Source: Papio anubis
Lineage: Eukaryota; Chordata; Mammalia; Primates; Cercopithecidae
Assembly (NCBI RefSeq): GCF_008728515.1
Contig: NW_022166925.1
Span: 62,001-126,000, forward strand
Reading direction: 5' to 3'
Length of the DNA stretch: 64,000 bases
In this document: one piece after another, positions 1-9,764 of the stretch
Numbering within the stretch: the stretch's first letter is position 1
Layout: each line of letters begins with the position of its first letter
Translations under genes and position numbers: made by a program
Notes under the pieces: model-generated
Database searches by the model: none
The model's input: the letters and a program-made list of their open reading frames with translations, nothing else
What the model was told of the DNA's origin: nothing

Positions 1-1128
1 TGGTCTGTCAATTTTGTTGATCTTTTCAAAAAACCAACTCCTGGATTCATTGATTTTTTGGAGGGTTTTTTGTGTCTCTATCTCCTTCAGTTCTGCTCTG
101 ATCTTAGTTATTTCTAGCCTTCTGCTAGCTTTCGAATGTGTTTGCTCTTGCTTCTCTAATTCTTTTAATTGCGATGTTAGAGTGTCAATTTTAGATCTTT
201 CCTGCTTTCTCTTGTGGGCATTTAGTGCTATAAATTTCCCTCTACACACTGCTTTAAATGTGTCCCAGAGATTCTGGTATGTTGTATCTTTGTTCTCATT
301 GGTTTCAAAGAACATCTTTATTTCTGCCTTCATTTCGTTATGTACCCAGTAGTCATTCAGGAGCAGGTTGTTCAGTTTCCATGTAGTTGAGCGGTTTTGA
401 TTGAGTTTCTTAGTCCTGAGTTCTAGTTTGATTGCACTGTGGTCTGAGAGACAGTTTGTTATAATTTCTGTTCTTGTACATTTGCTGAGGAGTGCTTTAC
501 TTCCAATTATATGGTCAATTTTGGAGTAAGTACGATGTGGTGCTGAGAAGAATGTATATTCTGTTGATTTGGGGTGGAGAGTTCTATAGATGTCTATTAG
601 GTCTGCTTGCTGCAGAGATGAGTTCAATTCCTGGACATCCTTGTTAACTTTCTGTCTCGTTGATCTGTCTAATGTTGACAGTGGAGTGTTGAAGTCTCCC
701 ATTATTATTGTATGGGAGTCTAAGTCTCTTTGTAAGTCTCTAAGGACTTGCTTTATGAATCTGGGTGCTCCTGTATTGGGTGCATATATATTTAGGATAG
801 TTAGCTCTTCCTGTTGAATTGATCCCTTTACCATTATGTAATGGCCTTCTTTGTCTCTTTTGATTTTTGATGGTTTAAAGTCTGTTTTATCAGAGACTAG
901 TATTGCAACCCCCGCTTTTTTTTGTTCTCCATTTGCTTGGTAAATCTTCCTCCATCCCTTTATTTTGAGCCTATGTATGTCTCTGCGTGTGAGATGGGTC
1001 TCCTGAATACAGCAGACTGATGGGTCTTGACTCTTTATCCAGTTTGCCAGTCTGTGTCTCTTAATTGGAGCATTTAGTCCATTTACATTTAAGGTTAAGA
1101 TTGTTATGTGTGAACTTGATCCTGCCAT
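1..1128 (-). CDS. LINE-1 ORF2p, N-terminal 376 codons (endonuclease domain), open to window edge
   Basis: ORF2p is the L1 endonuclease/reverse transcriptase that nicks target DNA and primes reverse transcription. Reading the minus strand from the ATG at 1128-1126 gives 376 codons without a stop or frameshift, running off the window. The apurinic-endonuclease-like domain fills residues 1 to about 239. Counting from the ATG, the expected active-site residues are all present: N14, E43, Y115, D145, N147, D205, and S228-D229-H230. The lysine- and glutamate-rich linker before the reverse transcriptase follows. The second codon is Ala rather than the Thr I recall for human L1. The reverse-transcriptase and cysteine-rich parts are outside the window, so overall intactness is unknown. 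It lies 63 bases downstream of ORF1, as usual for bicistronic L1 RNA. Confidence 0.93.
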   Translation of the reverse strand, partial: MAGSSSHITILTLNVNGLNAPIKRHRLANWIKSQDPSVCCIQETHLTRRDIHRLKIKGWRKIYQANGEQKKAGVAILVSDKTDFKPSKIKRDKEGHYIMVKGSIQQEELTILNIYAPNTGAPRFIKQVLRDLQRDLDSHTIIMGDFNTPLSTLDRSTRQKVNKDVQELNSSLQQADLIDIYRTLHPKSTEYTFFSAPHRTYSKIDHIIGSKALLSKCTRTEIITNCLSDHSAIKLELRTKKLNQNRSTTWKLNNLLLNDYWVHNEMKAEIKMFFETNENKDTTYQNLWDTFKAVCRGKFIALNAHKRKQERSKIDTLTSQLKELEKQEQTHSKASRRLEITKIRAELKEIETQKTLQKINESRSWFFEKINKIDRP

Positions 1129-1191
1129 TATGATATTAACTGGTTATTTTGCTCATTAGTTGATATAGTTTCTTCCTAGCCTCGATGGTCT
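1129..1191 (-). other. L1 inter-ORF spacer
   Basis: These 63 bases separate the ORF1 stop (TAA, complement of 1192-1194) from the ORF2 ATG. The length equals the usual primate L1 spacer. ORF2 translation in L1 depends on unconventional reinitiation past this spacer (known biology). Nothing unusual is seen. Confidence 0.85.
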
Positions 1192-2206
1192 TTACATTTT
1201 GGCATGTTTTTGAGATGGCTGGTACTGGTTGTTCCTTTCCATGTTTAGTACTTCCTTCAGGGTCTCTTGTAAGGCAGGCCTAGTGGTGACAAAATCTCTA
1301 AGCATTTGCTTATCTGTAAAGGATTTTATTTCTCCTTCACTTATGAAACTTAGTTTGGCTGGATATGAAATTCTGGGTTTAAAATTCTTTTCTTTAAGAA
1401 TGTTGAATATTGGCCCCCACTCTCTTCTGGCTTGTAGAGTTTCTGCCGAGAGATCTGCTGTGAGTCTGATGGGCTTCCCTTTGTGGGTAACCCGACTTTC
1501 TCTCTGGCTGCCCTTAAGATTTTTCCTTCATTTCAACTTTGGTGAATCTGGCAATTATGTGTCTTGGAGTTGCTCTTCTCGAGGAGTATCTTTGTGGCGT
1601 TCTCTGTATTTCCTGGATTTGAATGTTGGCCTGCCCTACTAGGTTGGGGAAGTTCTCCTGGATGATATCCTGAAGAGTGTTTTCCAACTTGGTTCCATTT
1701 TCCCCCTCACTTTCAGGCACCCCAATCAGACGTAGATTTGGTCTTTTTACATAATCCCATACTTCTTGCAGGCTTTGTTCATTTCTTTTTCTTCTTTTTT
1801 CTTTTGGTTTCTCTTCTCGCTTCATTTCATTCATTTGATCCTCAATCGCTGATACTCTTTCTTCCAGTTGATCGAGTCGGTTACTGAAGCTTGTGCATTT
1901 GTCACGTATTTCTCGTGTCATGCTTTTCATCTCTTTCATTTCGTTTATGACCTTCTCTGCATTAATTAGTCTAGCCGTCAATTCTTCCACTTTTTTTTCA
2001 AGATTTTTAGTTTCTTTGCGCTGGGTACGTAATTCCTCCTTTAGCTCTGAGAAATTTGATGGACTGAAGCCTTCTTCTCTCATCTCGTCAAAGTCATTCT
2101 CCGTCCAGCTTTGATCCGTTGCTGGCGATGAGCTGCGCTCCTTTGCCGGGGGAGATGCGCTCTTGTTTTTTGAATTTCCAGCTTTTCTGCCCTGCTTTTT
2201 CCCCAT
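1192..2206 (-). pseudogene. LINE-1 ORF1p, full length but frameshifted
   Basis: ORF1p is the trimeric RNA-binding chaperone of the L1 particle. The frame opens at the ATG at 2206 with the lysine-rich L1 N-terminus. It runs through a heptad-rich coiled coil (about residues 50-150) into the conserved RRM block (NEQSLQEVWDYVKRPNLRLIG), then stops at 1514-1516 after 230 residues. Normal length is 338. One A is missing from the A-run at 1520-1524 (five instead of the expected six) and one G near 1495-1497. Past these the C-terminal domain is again open to a normal stop at 1192-1194. The span is 1015 bases, exactly two short of the 1017 expected. The native protein from this copy would lack the end of the RRM and the whole C-terminal domain, so it should be non-functional. 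The coiled coil differs from the human L1PA1 version as I recall it. Confidence 0.92.
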
Positions 2207-2484
2207 CTTTGTGGTTTTATCTGCCTCTGGTCTTTGATGATGGTGATGTACTGATGGGGTTTTGGTGTAGGTGTCCTTCCTGTTTGATAGTTTTCCTTCT
2301 AACAGTCAGGACCCTCAGCTGTAGGTCTGTTGGAGATTGCTTGAGGTCCACTCCAGACCCTGTTTGCCTGGGTATCAGCAGCAGAGACTCAGTTGAAAAT
2401 GCCGAAATCACCGGTCTTCTGTGTCGCTGGCGCTGGGAGTTGAAGACTGGAGCTGCTCCTATTCGGCCATCTTGCTCCGCCCCC
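2207..2484 (-). promoter_or_regulatory. L1 5'UTR, internally shortened (278 bases; usual about 900)
   Basis: The element keeps the extreme 5' end with a YY1-type site (AAGATGGCC, complement of about 2465-2473), which positions L1 transcription starts. It also keeps the last 181 bases before ORF1. About 630 internal bases, including the region that carries the antisense promoter in human L1, are missing. The join lies between 2387 and 2388: 97 retained bases ending CTGAG are followed directly by TCTCTGCTGCTG. In my recollection of L1, CTGAG is followed by GTACC (a splice donor) and the second block is preceded by TTCTGCAG (an acceptor). The join therefore looks spliced rather than randomly deleted. 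Confidence 0.85.
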
Positions 2485-2957
2485 TCGAAAAAGGAAATAT
2501 CTTCAGATAAAAACTGGAGAGAAGCTTTCTGAGAAACTGCTTTGTGATGTGTGCATTCCACTCAGGTAGTTATATCTCTTTTCTCCTAAGGCAGTGTTAG
2601 AACACTATTCATGTAAAACTGAAAAAGTGATAGTTTAGAGCGCATTGAAAACTATGGCGGAACGTAAAATGTCCTCAAATAAAACCCAGAAAGAAGTCTT
2701 CCAAGAAACTACTCTCTGATATGTGCATTCATTTCACAAAGTAAAAGATGACTCTACACTGCCCACTTTGGAAAATCTGTCTTTGAGGTTTCTGCGAAGG
2801 GAGATTAAGTGGCAACTGGGTTCTTGTGGCAAGCAAGGAAATGTCTTCCGTTTAAAACTGGAGAGAAGATTTCTGAACAACTGCCTGTGATCTGTGTTTT
2901 TAACTCATAGAGGTAAATCGTTCTTTGGATTGAGCAGTTTGGAAAGTGGAAAGAAGC
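2485..2957 (+). repeat. Alphoid satellite, family-2 type remnant (A, B, part of C)
   Basis: The A monomer (to about 2698), B monomer (about 2699-2865) and first half of C carry family-2 variants such as a CTCAAATAAAACCC tail and ACTCTACACTG. The C monomer has an unusual form, CTGCCTGTGATCTGTGTTTT at 2881-2900, that I find again only at 40519-40538. The C monomer breaks off at about 2942-2955 and continues directly in an F monomer, so the rest of C and all of D and E are absent. Confidence 0.85.
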
Positions 2958-3139
2958 TTTGTGCAAAACTACTTTGTGATAGATATGTCTATTCATCTCA
3001 CATAGATAATACTTTCTTTCTATTATGCAGTTTCAAAACTGTGTCATGGATGGATTCACAAAGGGACATTTGGCAGCACATTCAGGCCTGTGGGGGAGTA
3101 GAAGATATCTTCAGATAAAAACTGGAGAGAAGCTTTCTG

Positions 3140-3152
3140 AGAAACTGCTAAT
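3140..3152 (+). other. Alphoid F-to-B junction (A monomer lost)
   Basis: The F monomer continues into GAAACTGCT and then directly into the B-type words AATGTGTACATTCATTTCAG. One whole A monomer is missing and monomer register is kept, which fits an unequal exchange one monomer out of step. Confidence 0.75.
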
Positions 3153-6100
3153 GTGTACATTCATTTCAGAGTTAAAGCTTACACTATATTGCCCAGTTTG
3201 GAAACTCTGTCTTCGAGGAATCTGTGAAGAGATATTAAGTAGTGCCTGGAAGCATGTGGTGAGAAAGGAAACGTCTTCTGAAGAAAACTGGAGAGAATCT
3301 TTCTGAGCAACTGCTTTGTGATATGTGTATTCATCTCAGAGAGTTAAATCATTCTTTCAATTGAGCAGTTTGAAGTCATTGTTTCTGTGGATCCTCATAA
3401 AGGATATTTGGGAGCACTCTTAAGAATATGCAAAAAAAGTAATACCCTCCAAAAAAACCAGAAGGAAACTTGGAAACTTTCTGTGAAAATGCCCTAGGTC
3501 ACATGAATTCCAAATGCACAGTTAAGCTTCTGTTTTCATTGGGCAGTATTCTAACACCGTTTCAAGGTAGTCAGCTAAGGGATACTCCAGAGCACTTTGA
3601 GGCTTACGGTGAAAACGGAAATATCTTCAGATAGATACTGGAGAGAAGATTTCCGAGGAACTGCTTGGTGACATGTTCATTCCAGTCACAGAGTTATGCC
3701 TTTCTTCTCATAGAGGATTGAGGAAGCCCGTTTTTAAGAAACTGCTACAAGGGGACATTTGGGAGTATAAGAACTTCTATAGTGAAAAAGGAAGTATCCT
3801 CAGACAAAAACTGGAAAGAAACTTCCTCTGAAACTGCTTTGTGATAGATATGTCTATTCAACTCACATAGATAAAACTTTCTTTCTATTACGCAGTTTTG
3901 AAACTGCATCACGGATGGATTCTCAAAGGGACATTTGGGAGCACATTAAGCCCGGTGGGGAAATAGGAAATATATAAAGATTAAAACTGGAGAGAAGCTT
4001 TCTATGAAACTGATTTGTGATGTGTGCATTCCACTCAGGGAGTTTTACTTCTTTTTTCATAAGACAGGGTTTGAACACTGTTCCTGTGGTACTGAAAATG
4101 TGATATTTTGCAGCGCATTGAAGACTATACCGAAAAGTGAAATACCCCAAAATAAAACCCAGAGAGAAACATTCCAAGAAACTGTTCTCTAATGTGTGCA
4201 TTCATGTCAGAGATTTAAAGCTTACATTACGTTGCCCAGTTTGGAAACTCTGTCTTTGAGGAATCTGTGAAGGGATATTTAGTGGCGCCCATAGGCTTGT
4301 ATTGGGAAAGGTAACATCTGTCAATGAAAACTGGATAGAAGCTTTCGGAGCAACTGCTTTATGATGTGTATATACATCACATAGAGTTAAATTATTCGTT
4401 GGAATGAACAGTTTAAATCACTGTTTCTGTGGAACCTGAGAAAGGACATTTGGGAACACTTTTAAGAATATGCTGAAAAAGAAATACCCTCCGATAAAAA
4501 CCAGAAGGAAACATTCTGTGAGACTGCTCTAGGTCATGTGAAGTCCACTCGCACAGTTAAGTTTCTGTTTTCATTGACAAGTATTCTAAGACTGTTTTGG
4601 AATAGTCAGCTAAGGGATACTCAGGAGTGCTTTGAGGATTACGATGACAATTGAAATATCTTCAGAGAGATACTGGAGAGAAGTTTTCCGAGGAGCCGCT
4701 TTGTGACGTGTGCATTTCACTCCAGAGTTATACTTTTCTTCTCATAGAGGATTGGGGAATCCCACTTAAAGAAAATGGTACCAGGGGACATTCGGGAGTC
4801 TATGGAGGGCTATGGTGAAAAAGGAAATATCTTCAGACAAAAACTGGAAAAATCTTTCTGTAGAACTGCTTTGTGATAGATATGTCTAATCATCTCACAT
4901 AGAAAAAACTTTCTTTCTTTTACACAGATTTGAAACTGCATCATGGACAGATTTGCAAAGGGACATTCGGGAGCACATTCAAGCCTGTGGGGAAATAGCA
5001 GATATCTTCAGATAATAACTGGAGAGAAGTTTTCTGAGAACCTGCTTTGTCATGTGTGCATTCCACTCTGGGAGTATACCTCTTTTCTCATAAGGCAGTG
5101 TTTGTACACTATTCCTGAAAAAATGAAAAAGTGATATTTTGCAGCTCATTGAAGACTATGGCAAAAAGTGAAATATCCTGAAATAAAACCGAGAAAGAAG
5201 CTTTCCAAGAAACTGCTGTCTGATGTGTGTATTCATTTCAGAGAGTGAAAGCTTACACTACGTTGCCCAGTTTGGAAACTCTGTCTTTGAGGGATCTGCA
5301 AAGGGATATTAATTGGTGCCTGGAGACTTGTGGTGAGAATGAAACGTCTTCTAATGAAAACTGGAGAGAAGCTTTTGGAGCAACTGCCTTGTGATGTGTG
5401 GATTCATCTCATAGAGTTGAATCATTCTTTGGATTGAGCAGTTTGAAATCACTGTTTCTGTGGAACCTGAGAAAGGACATTTGGGAACGATCTTAAGAAT
5501 ATGCTGATAAAGTAATACCCTCCGATAAAAACTGGAAGGAAACATTCTGTGAAACTGCTCTAGGTCACATGAAGTCCACTCGCACAGTTAAGCTTCTGTT
5601 TTCATTGAGCAGTATTCTAACACTGATTAAGTTAATCAGCTTAGGGATACTCGGGAGCGCTTTGAGGCTTACGGTGAAAACGGAAATATCTTCAGGTAAA
5701 TACTGAAGAGACGATTTCCGAGTAGCTGCTTTGTGACGTGTGCATTCCACTCACAGAGTTATACTTTTCTTCTCATAGACGATTGGGGAATCACGTTTGG
5801 ATAAAAAGCTACTAGGGGTCATTCGGGAGTGTGTGGATGGCTATGTTGAAAAAGAAAATATCCTCAGAATAAAACTGGAAAGAAGCTTTGTGTGAAACTG
5901 CTTTGTGATAGATATGTCTATTCATTTCACAGAGATAAAACCATCTTTCAAATACGCAGTTTTCAAACTGCGTCATGGACAGATTCCCGAAGGGACATTT
6001 GGGAGCACATTCAGGCCTGTGGGGAAATAGAACATATCTTCAGATAAAAATTGGAGAGAAGCTTTCTGAGAAACTGCTTTCTGTTGTGTGAATTCCACTA

Positions 6101-9100
6101 GAGAGTTATACCTCTTTTATCATAAGGCAGTGCTTGAACACTGTTTCTGTGAAGCTGAAAAAGTGTTATTTTCCAGCGCATGGAAGACTATGGTAAAAAG
6201 TGAAAATCCAGAAAGAAGCATTCCAAGAAACTGCTCTCAGATGTGTGCATTCATTTCAGAGATTTAAAGCTTACACTACATTGCCAGGTTTGGAAATTCT
6301 GTCCTTGAGGAATCTGTGATGGGATATAAGTGGAGCCCAGATGCTTGTGGTGAGAAAGGAAATGTCTTCCAATGTAAACTGGAGAGAAACTTTCGGAGCA
6401 ACTTCTTTGTGATGTGTGTATTCATCTCATAGAGTTAAATTATTCTTTGGATTGAGCAGTTTGAAATCACTGTTTCTGTGGAACCTGAGAAAAGACATTT
6501 GGGAATGCTCTTAAGAATATGCTGAAAAGGAAATACTCTCCAATAAAAGCCAGAAGGAATCTTTCTGTCCAACTGCTCTAGGTCACGTGAATTCCACTCA
6601 CACAATAAAGCTTCCATCGTCATTGGTCAGTATGCTAACACTGGTTTTGTTTAGTTAGCTAAGGAATACTTGGGAGTGCTCTGATTCTTATGGTGAAAAA
6701 GGAAATATCTTCAGATTGATACTGGAGAGAAGATCTCTGAGGAGCTGCTTTGTGATGTGTGCATTCCACTCACAGAGTTATACTTTCCTTCTCAGAGAGA
6801 ATTGGGGAATCCCGTTTAAAGAAAAAGATACAAGGAGGCATTCGGGTGTATATGGATGGCTATGATGAAAAAGGAAGTATCCACAAACAAAAACTGGAAA
6901 GAAGCTTTCTGTGAAACTATTTTGTAATAGAGATGTCTTTTGATTTCACATCGATAAACCTTTATTTTATTATGCATTTCTTAGACTGCATCATGGCCAG
7001 ATTCACGAAGTGACATTTCTGAGCACATTCAGGTCTGTGGGGATATAGGAGATATCTTCAGATAAAAAGTGGAGAGAAGCTTTCTGAGAAACTTCTTTGT
7101 GATATGTGCATTCCACTCAGGGAGTTATACCTCTTTTCTCATAAGGCAATGTTTGACCACTGTTACTGTAAAACTGGAAAAGTGATATTTTGCACCGCAT
7201 TGATGACTATGGTGAAAAGTGGAATATCCCAAAATAAAATCCAGAAAGAAGCGTTCCAGGAAACTGCACTCTGACGTGTGCATTCATTTCAGAGAGTGAA
7301 AACTTACACTACGTTGCCCAGTTTGGAAACTCTGTCTTGTAGGAATCTTTGAAGGGATATTACGTGGCGCACAGACGTTTGTGGTGAGAAAGGAAACGTC
7401 TTCTGATGAAAACTGGAGAAAAACTTTTGGAGCAACTATTTTGTGAGGTGTGTATTCATCTCATAGAGTTAAATCATTCTTTGGAGAGAGCGGTTTGTAA
7501 TCACTGTTTCTATGAAACCTGAGAAAGGACATTTGGACATGCTTTTAAGAATATGCTGAAAAAGAAATACCTTGCGATAACAACCAGAGGAAACTTTCTT
7601 TGAAACTGCTTTAGATCATGTGAAGTGCACTCGCACGGTTAAGCTTCTGTTTTCATTGAGCAGCATTCTAACACTGTTTTGGGTTGTCAGCTAAGGAATA
7701 CTCTGGAGCACTTTGAGGCTTACAGTGAAAACGGAAATATCTTCAGATATATATTGGAGAGAAGATATCCGAGGAGCTGCTTTGTGACATGGGCATCCTA
7801 TTCACAGAGTTATACTTTTCTTCTCATAGAGGATTGGGGAATCCTGTTTTGAGAAAAAGCTACCACGGGACATTCAGGAGTATATGGATGGCTATGGTGA
7901 AAAATGAAATATCCTCAGACAAAAGCTGTAAAGAATTTTTCGGTGGAACTGTTTTGTAATAGATATGTCTATTCATTTCACATAGATAAAACTTTCTTCT
8001 TATTACGCAGTTAGGAAACTGTGTCATGGACGAATTCGCGAATGGGCGTTTTGAGCACATTCTGGCATGTGGGGAAAAAGGAGATATCTTCAGATAAAAA
8101 CTGGGGAGAAGCGTTCTGAGAAACTGCTTTGTGGTGTTTGCAATCCATTCAGGGAGTTATACCTCTTTTCTCCTAAGGCAGTTTTTGAACACTGTTCCTG
8201 TAAAACTGAAAACGTGATATATTGCAGTGCATTGAAGACTATGGGGAAAAGTGAAATATTCTGAAATAAAACCCAAAAAAAAAGCCTTCCAATAAACTGT
8301 TCTCTGACGTGTGCATTCATTTCAGAGAGTTAAAGCTTACTCTACCTTTCCCAGTTTGAAAAGTCTGTCTTTGAAGATTCTGCAAAGGTATATTAAGTGG
8401 CAACCAGGTACTGTGGTGACTAAGGAAATGTGTTCCATTGAAAACTGAGAGATGCTTTCTGAGCAACTGCTTTGTGATGTGTGTATTCAACTCATAGAGT
8501 TAAATCATTCTTTGGATTGAGCAGTTTGAAATCCCTTTTTCTGTGGAACCTGAGAAAGGACATTTGGGAACGCTCTTAGGAACATACTGAAAAAGTAATA
8601 CCCTCCCATAGACACCTGAAGGAAACTTTCTGTGAAACTACTCTAGGTCATGTGAATTCCACTGGCACAGTTAAGCTTCTGTTTTCATTGAACAGTATTC
8701 TGACACTGTTTTAGGTTTGTCAGCTAAGGATTACTCGGGAGCATGTTGAGGCTTACGGTGAAGAATTAAATATCTTCAGATAGATACTGGAGAGAATATT
8801 TCTGAGGAGCAGCTTTGTGACGTGTGCGTTCCACTCACAGAGCTATACCTTTCTTCTCATAGAGGATTGGGGAATCCCGTTTAGAGAAAACTCTACTAGG
8901 GAGCATTTGGGAGTGTATGGGTGGCTATAGTAAAAAAGGAATTATCCTCACAAAAACTGTAAAGAAACTTTCTGTGAAACTGCTTTGTGATAGATGTGTC
9001 TATTCATCTCACATAGAGAATCTTTTTGAAATCACATAGAGAATCTTTTGAAACTGCATAATGGACGGATTCGTGAAGGACATTCGGGAGCATATTCAGG

Positions 9101-9578
9101 ACTGTGGGGAAATAGGAAATCTCTCCAGATAAAACTAGAGAGAAGCTTTCTGAGAAACTGCTTTGTGATGTGTGCATTCCACTCAGTGAGTTTTTCCTCT
9201 TTTCTCATGAGGCAGTGTTTGAACACTGTTCCTATAAAACTGAAAAAGTGATATTTTGGAGTGCATTGAAGACTATGGCAAAAAGTGAAAATCCAGAAAT
9301 AAAACCCAGAAAGAAGTGTTGCAGGAAACTTCTCTCTGACGTGTGCATTCATATCAGATGGTTAAAGCTTACACTACGTAGCCCAGGTTGGAAAGTCTGT
9401 CTTTGAGGAATCTGTGAAGGGATATTTAGTGGTACTCAGAGGCTTGTGGTGAGAAAGGTAATGTCTTCGGATGAAAACTGGAGAGAAGCTTTTGGAGCAA
9501 CTGCTTTTTGATGTATGTATTCATGTCATAGAGTTATATCATTCTTTGGACTGAGCAGTTTGAAATCAGTGTTTCTGT

Positions 9579-9582
9579 GGTT
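9579..9582 (+). other. Internal C/D deletion junction
   Basis: Monomer C breaks after GTTTCTGTGG and resumes in the first bases of D (TTTCTGTAAATCTGCTATAG). TTTCTGTG occurs at both parental sites, so this looks like a microhomology deletion of about 100 bases. Together with the D-to-A join at about 9730-9765 it accounts for the short 630-bp unit. Confidence 0.7.
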
Positions 9583-9727
9583 TCTGTAAATCTGCTATAG
9601 ACCACGTGAATTCCACTCATACAGTTCTGCTCTTGTTTTCATTGAGCAGTATTCTAACACTGTTTTGGGTTAGTCAGCTAACGGATACTTGGGAGTGCTT
9701 TGAGGCTTACGGTGTAGATGGAAATAT

Positions 9728-9764
9728 AATACCCTCAGATAAAAGAAATACCCTCAGATAAAAA
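9728..9764 (+). repeat. Short local tandem duplication at a D-to-A join
   Basis: AATACCCTCAGATAAAA appears twice in a row (about 9728-9744 and 9748-9764), separated by GAA. The word belongs to the tail of C monomers but here sits between D and A; monomers E and F are absent. This fits a complex repair junction. Confidence 0.7.

Larger units (their letters stand above)
1..2484 (-). mobile_element. LINE-1 (L1PA-type), minus strand, 3' part outside the window
   Basis: On the minus strand the order is 5'UTR (2484-2207), ORF1 (2206-1192), a 63-base inter-ORF spacer (1191-1129) and ORF2 (1128 to the edge). This is the canonical primate L1 order. The outer end begins with five G and the CAAGATGGCCG YY1-type word typical of complete L1 5' ends, so the element is not 5'-truncated. 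The adjoining bases from about 2487 are ordinary alphoid sequence, so it inserted into the satellite. The long open ORF2 and the few lesions point to a fairly young copy. The 3' end, poly-A tail and target-site duplication lie left of the window and cannot be checked. Class is certain; the subfamily (L1PA lineage) is inferred from ORF1 and 5'UTR resemblance. Confidence 0.97.

Noticed and set aside
14..352. 112-codon plus-strand frame, and similar plus-strand frames at 590-817, 1229-1642 and 2119-2532
   Set aside because: They are antisense to L1 ORF2, ORF1 and the 5'UTR, with no independent evidence of coding. The human L1 ORF0/antisense-promoter region is missing from this 5'UTR.
2485..2486. 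Target-site duplication for the first L1
   Set aside because: The other end of the element is outside the window, so no duplication can be compared. The two bases TC next to the G-run may be non-templated.
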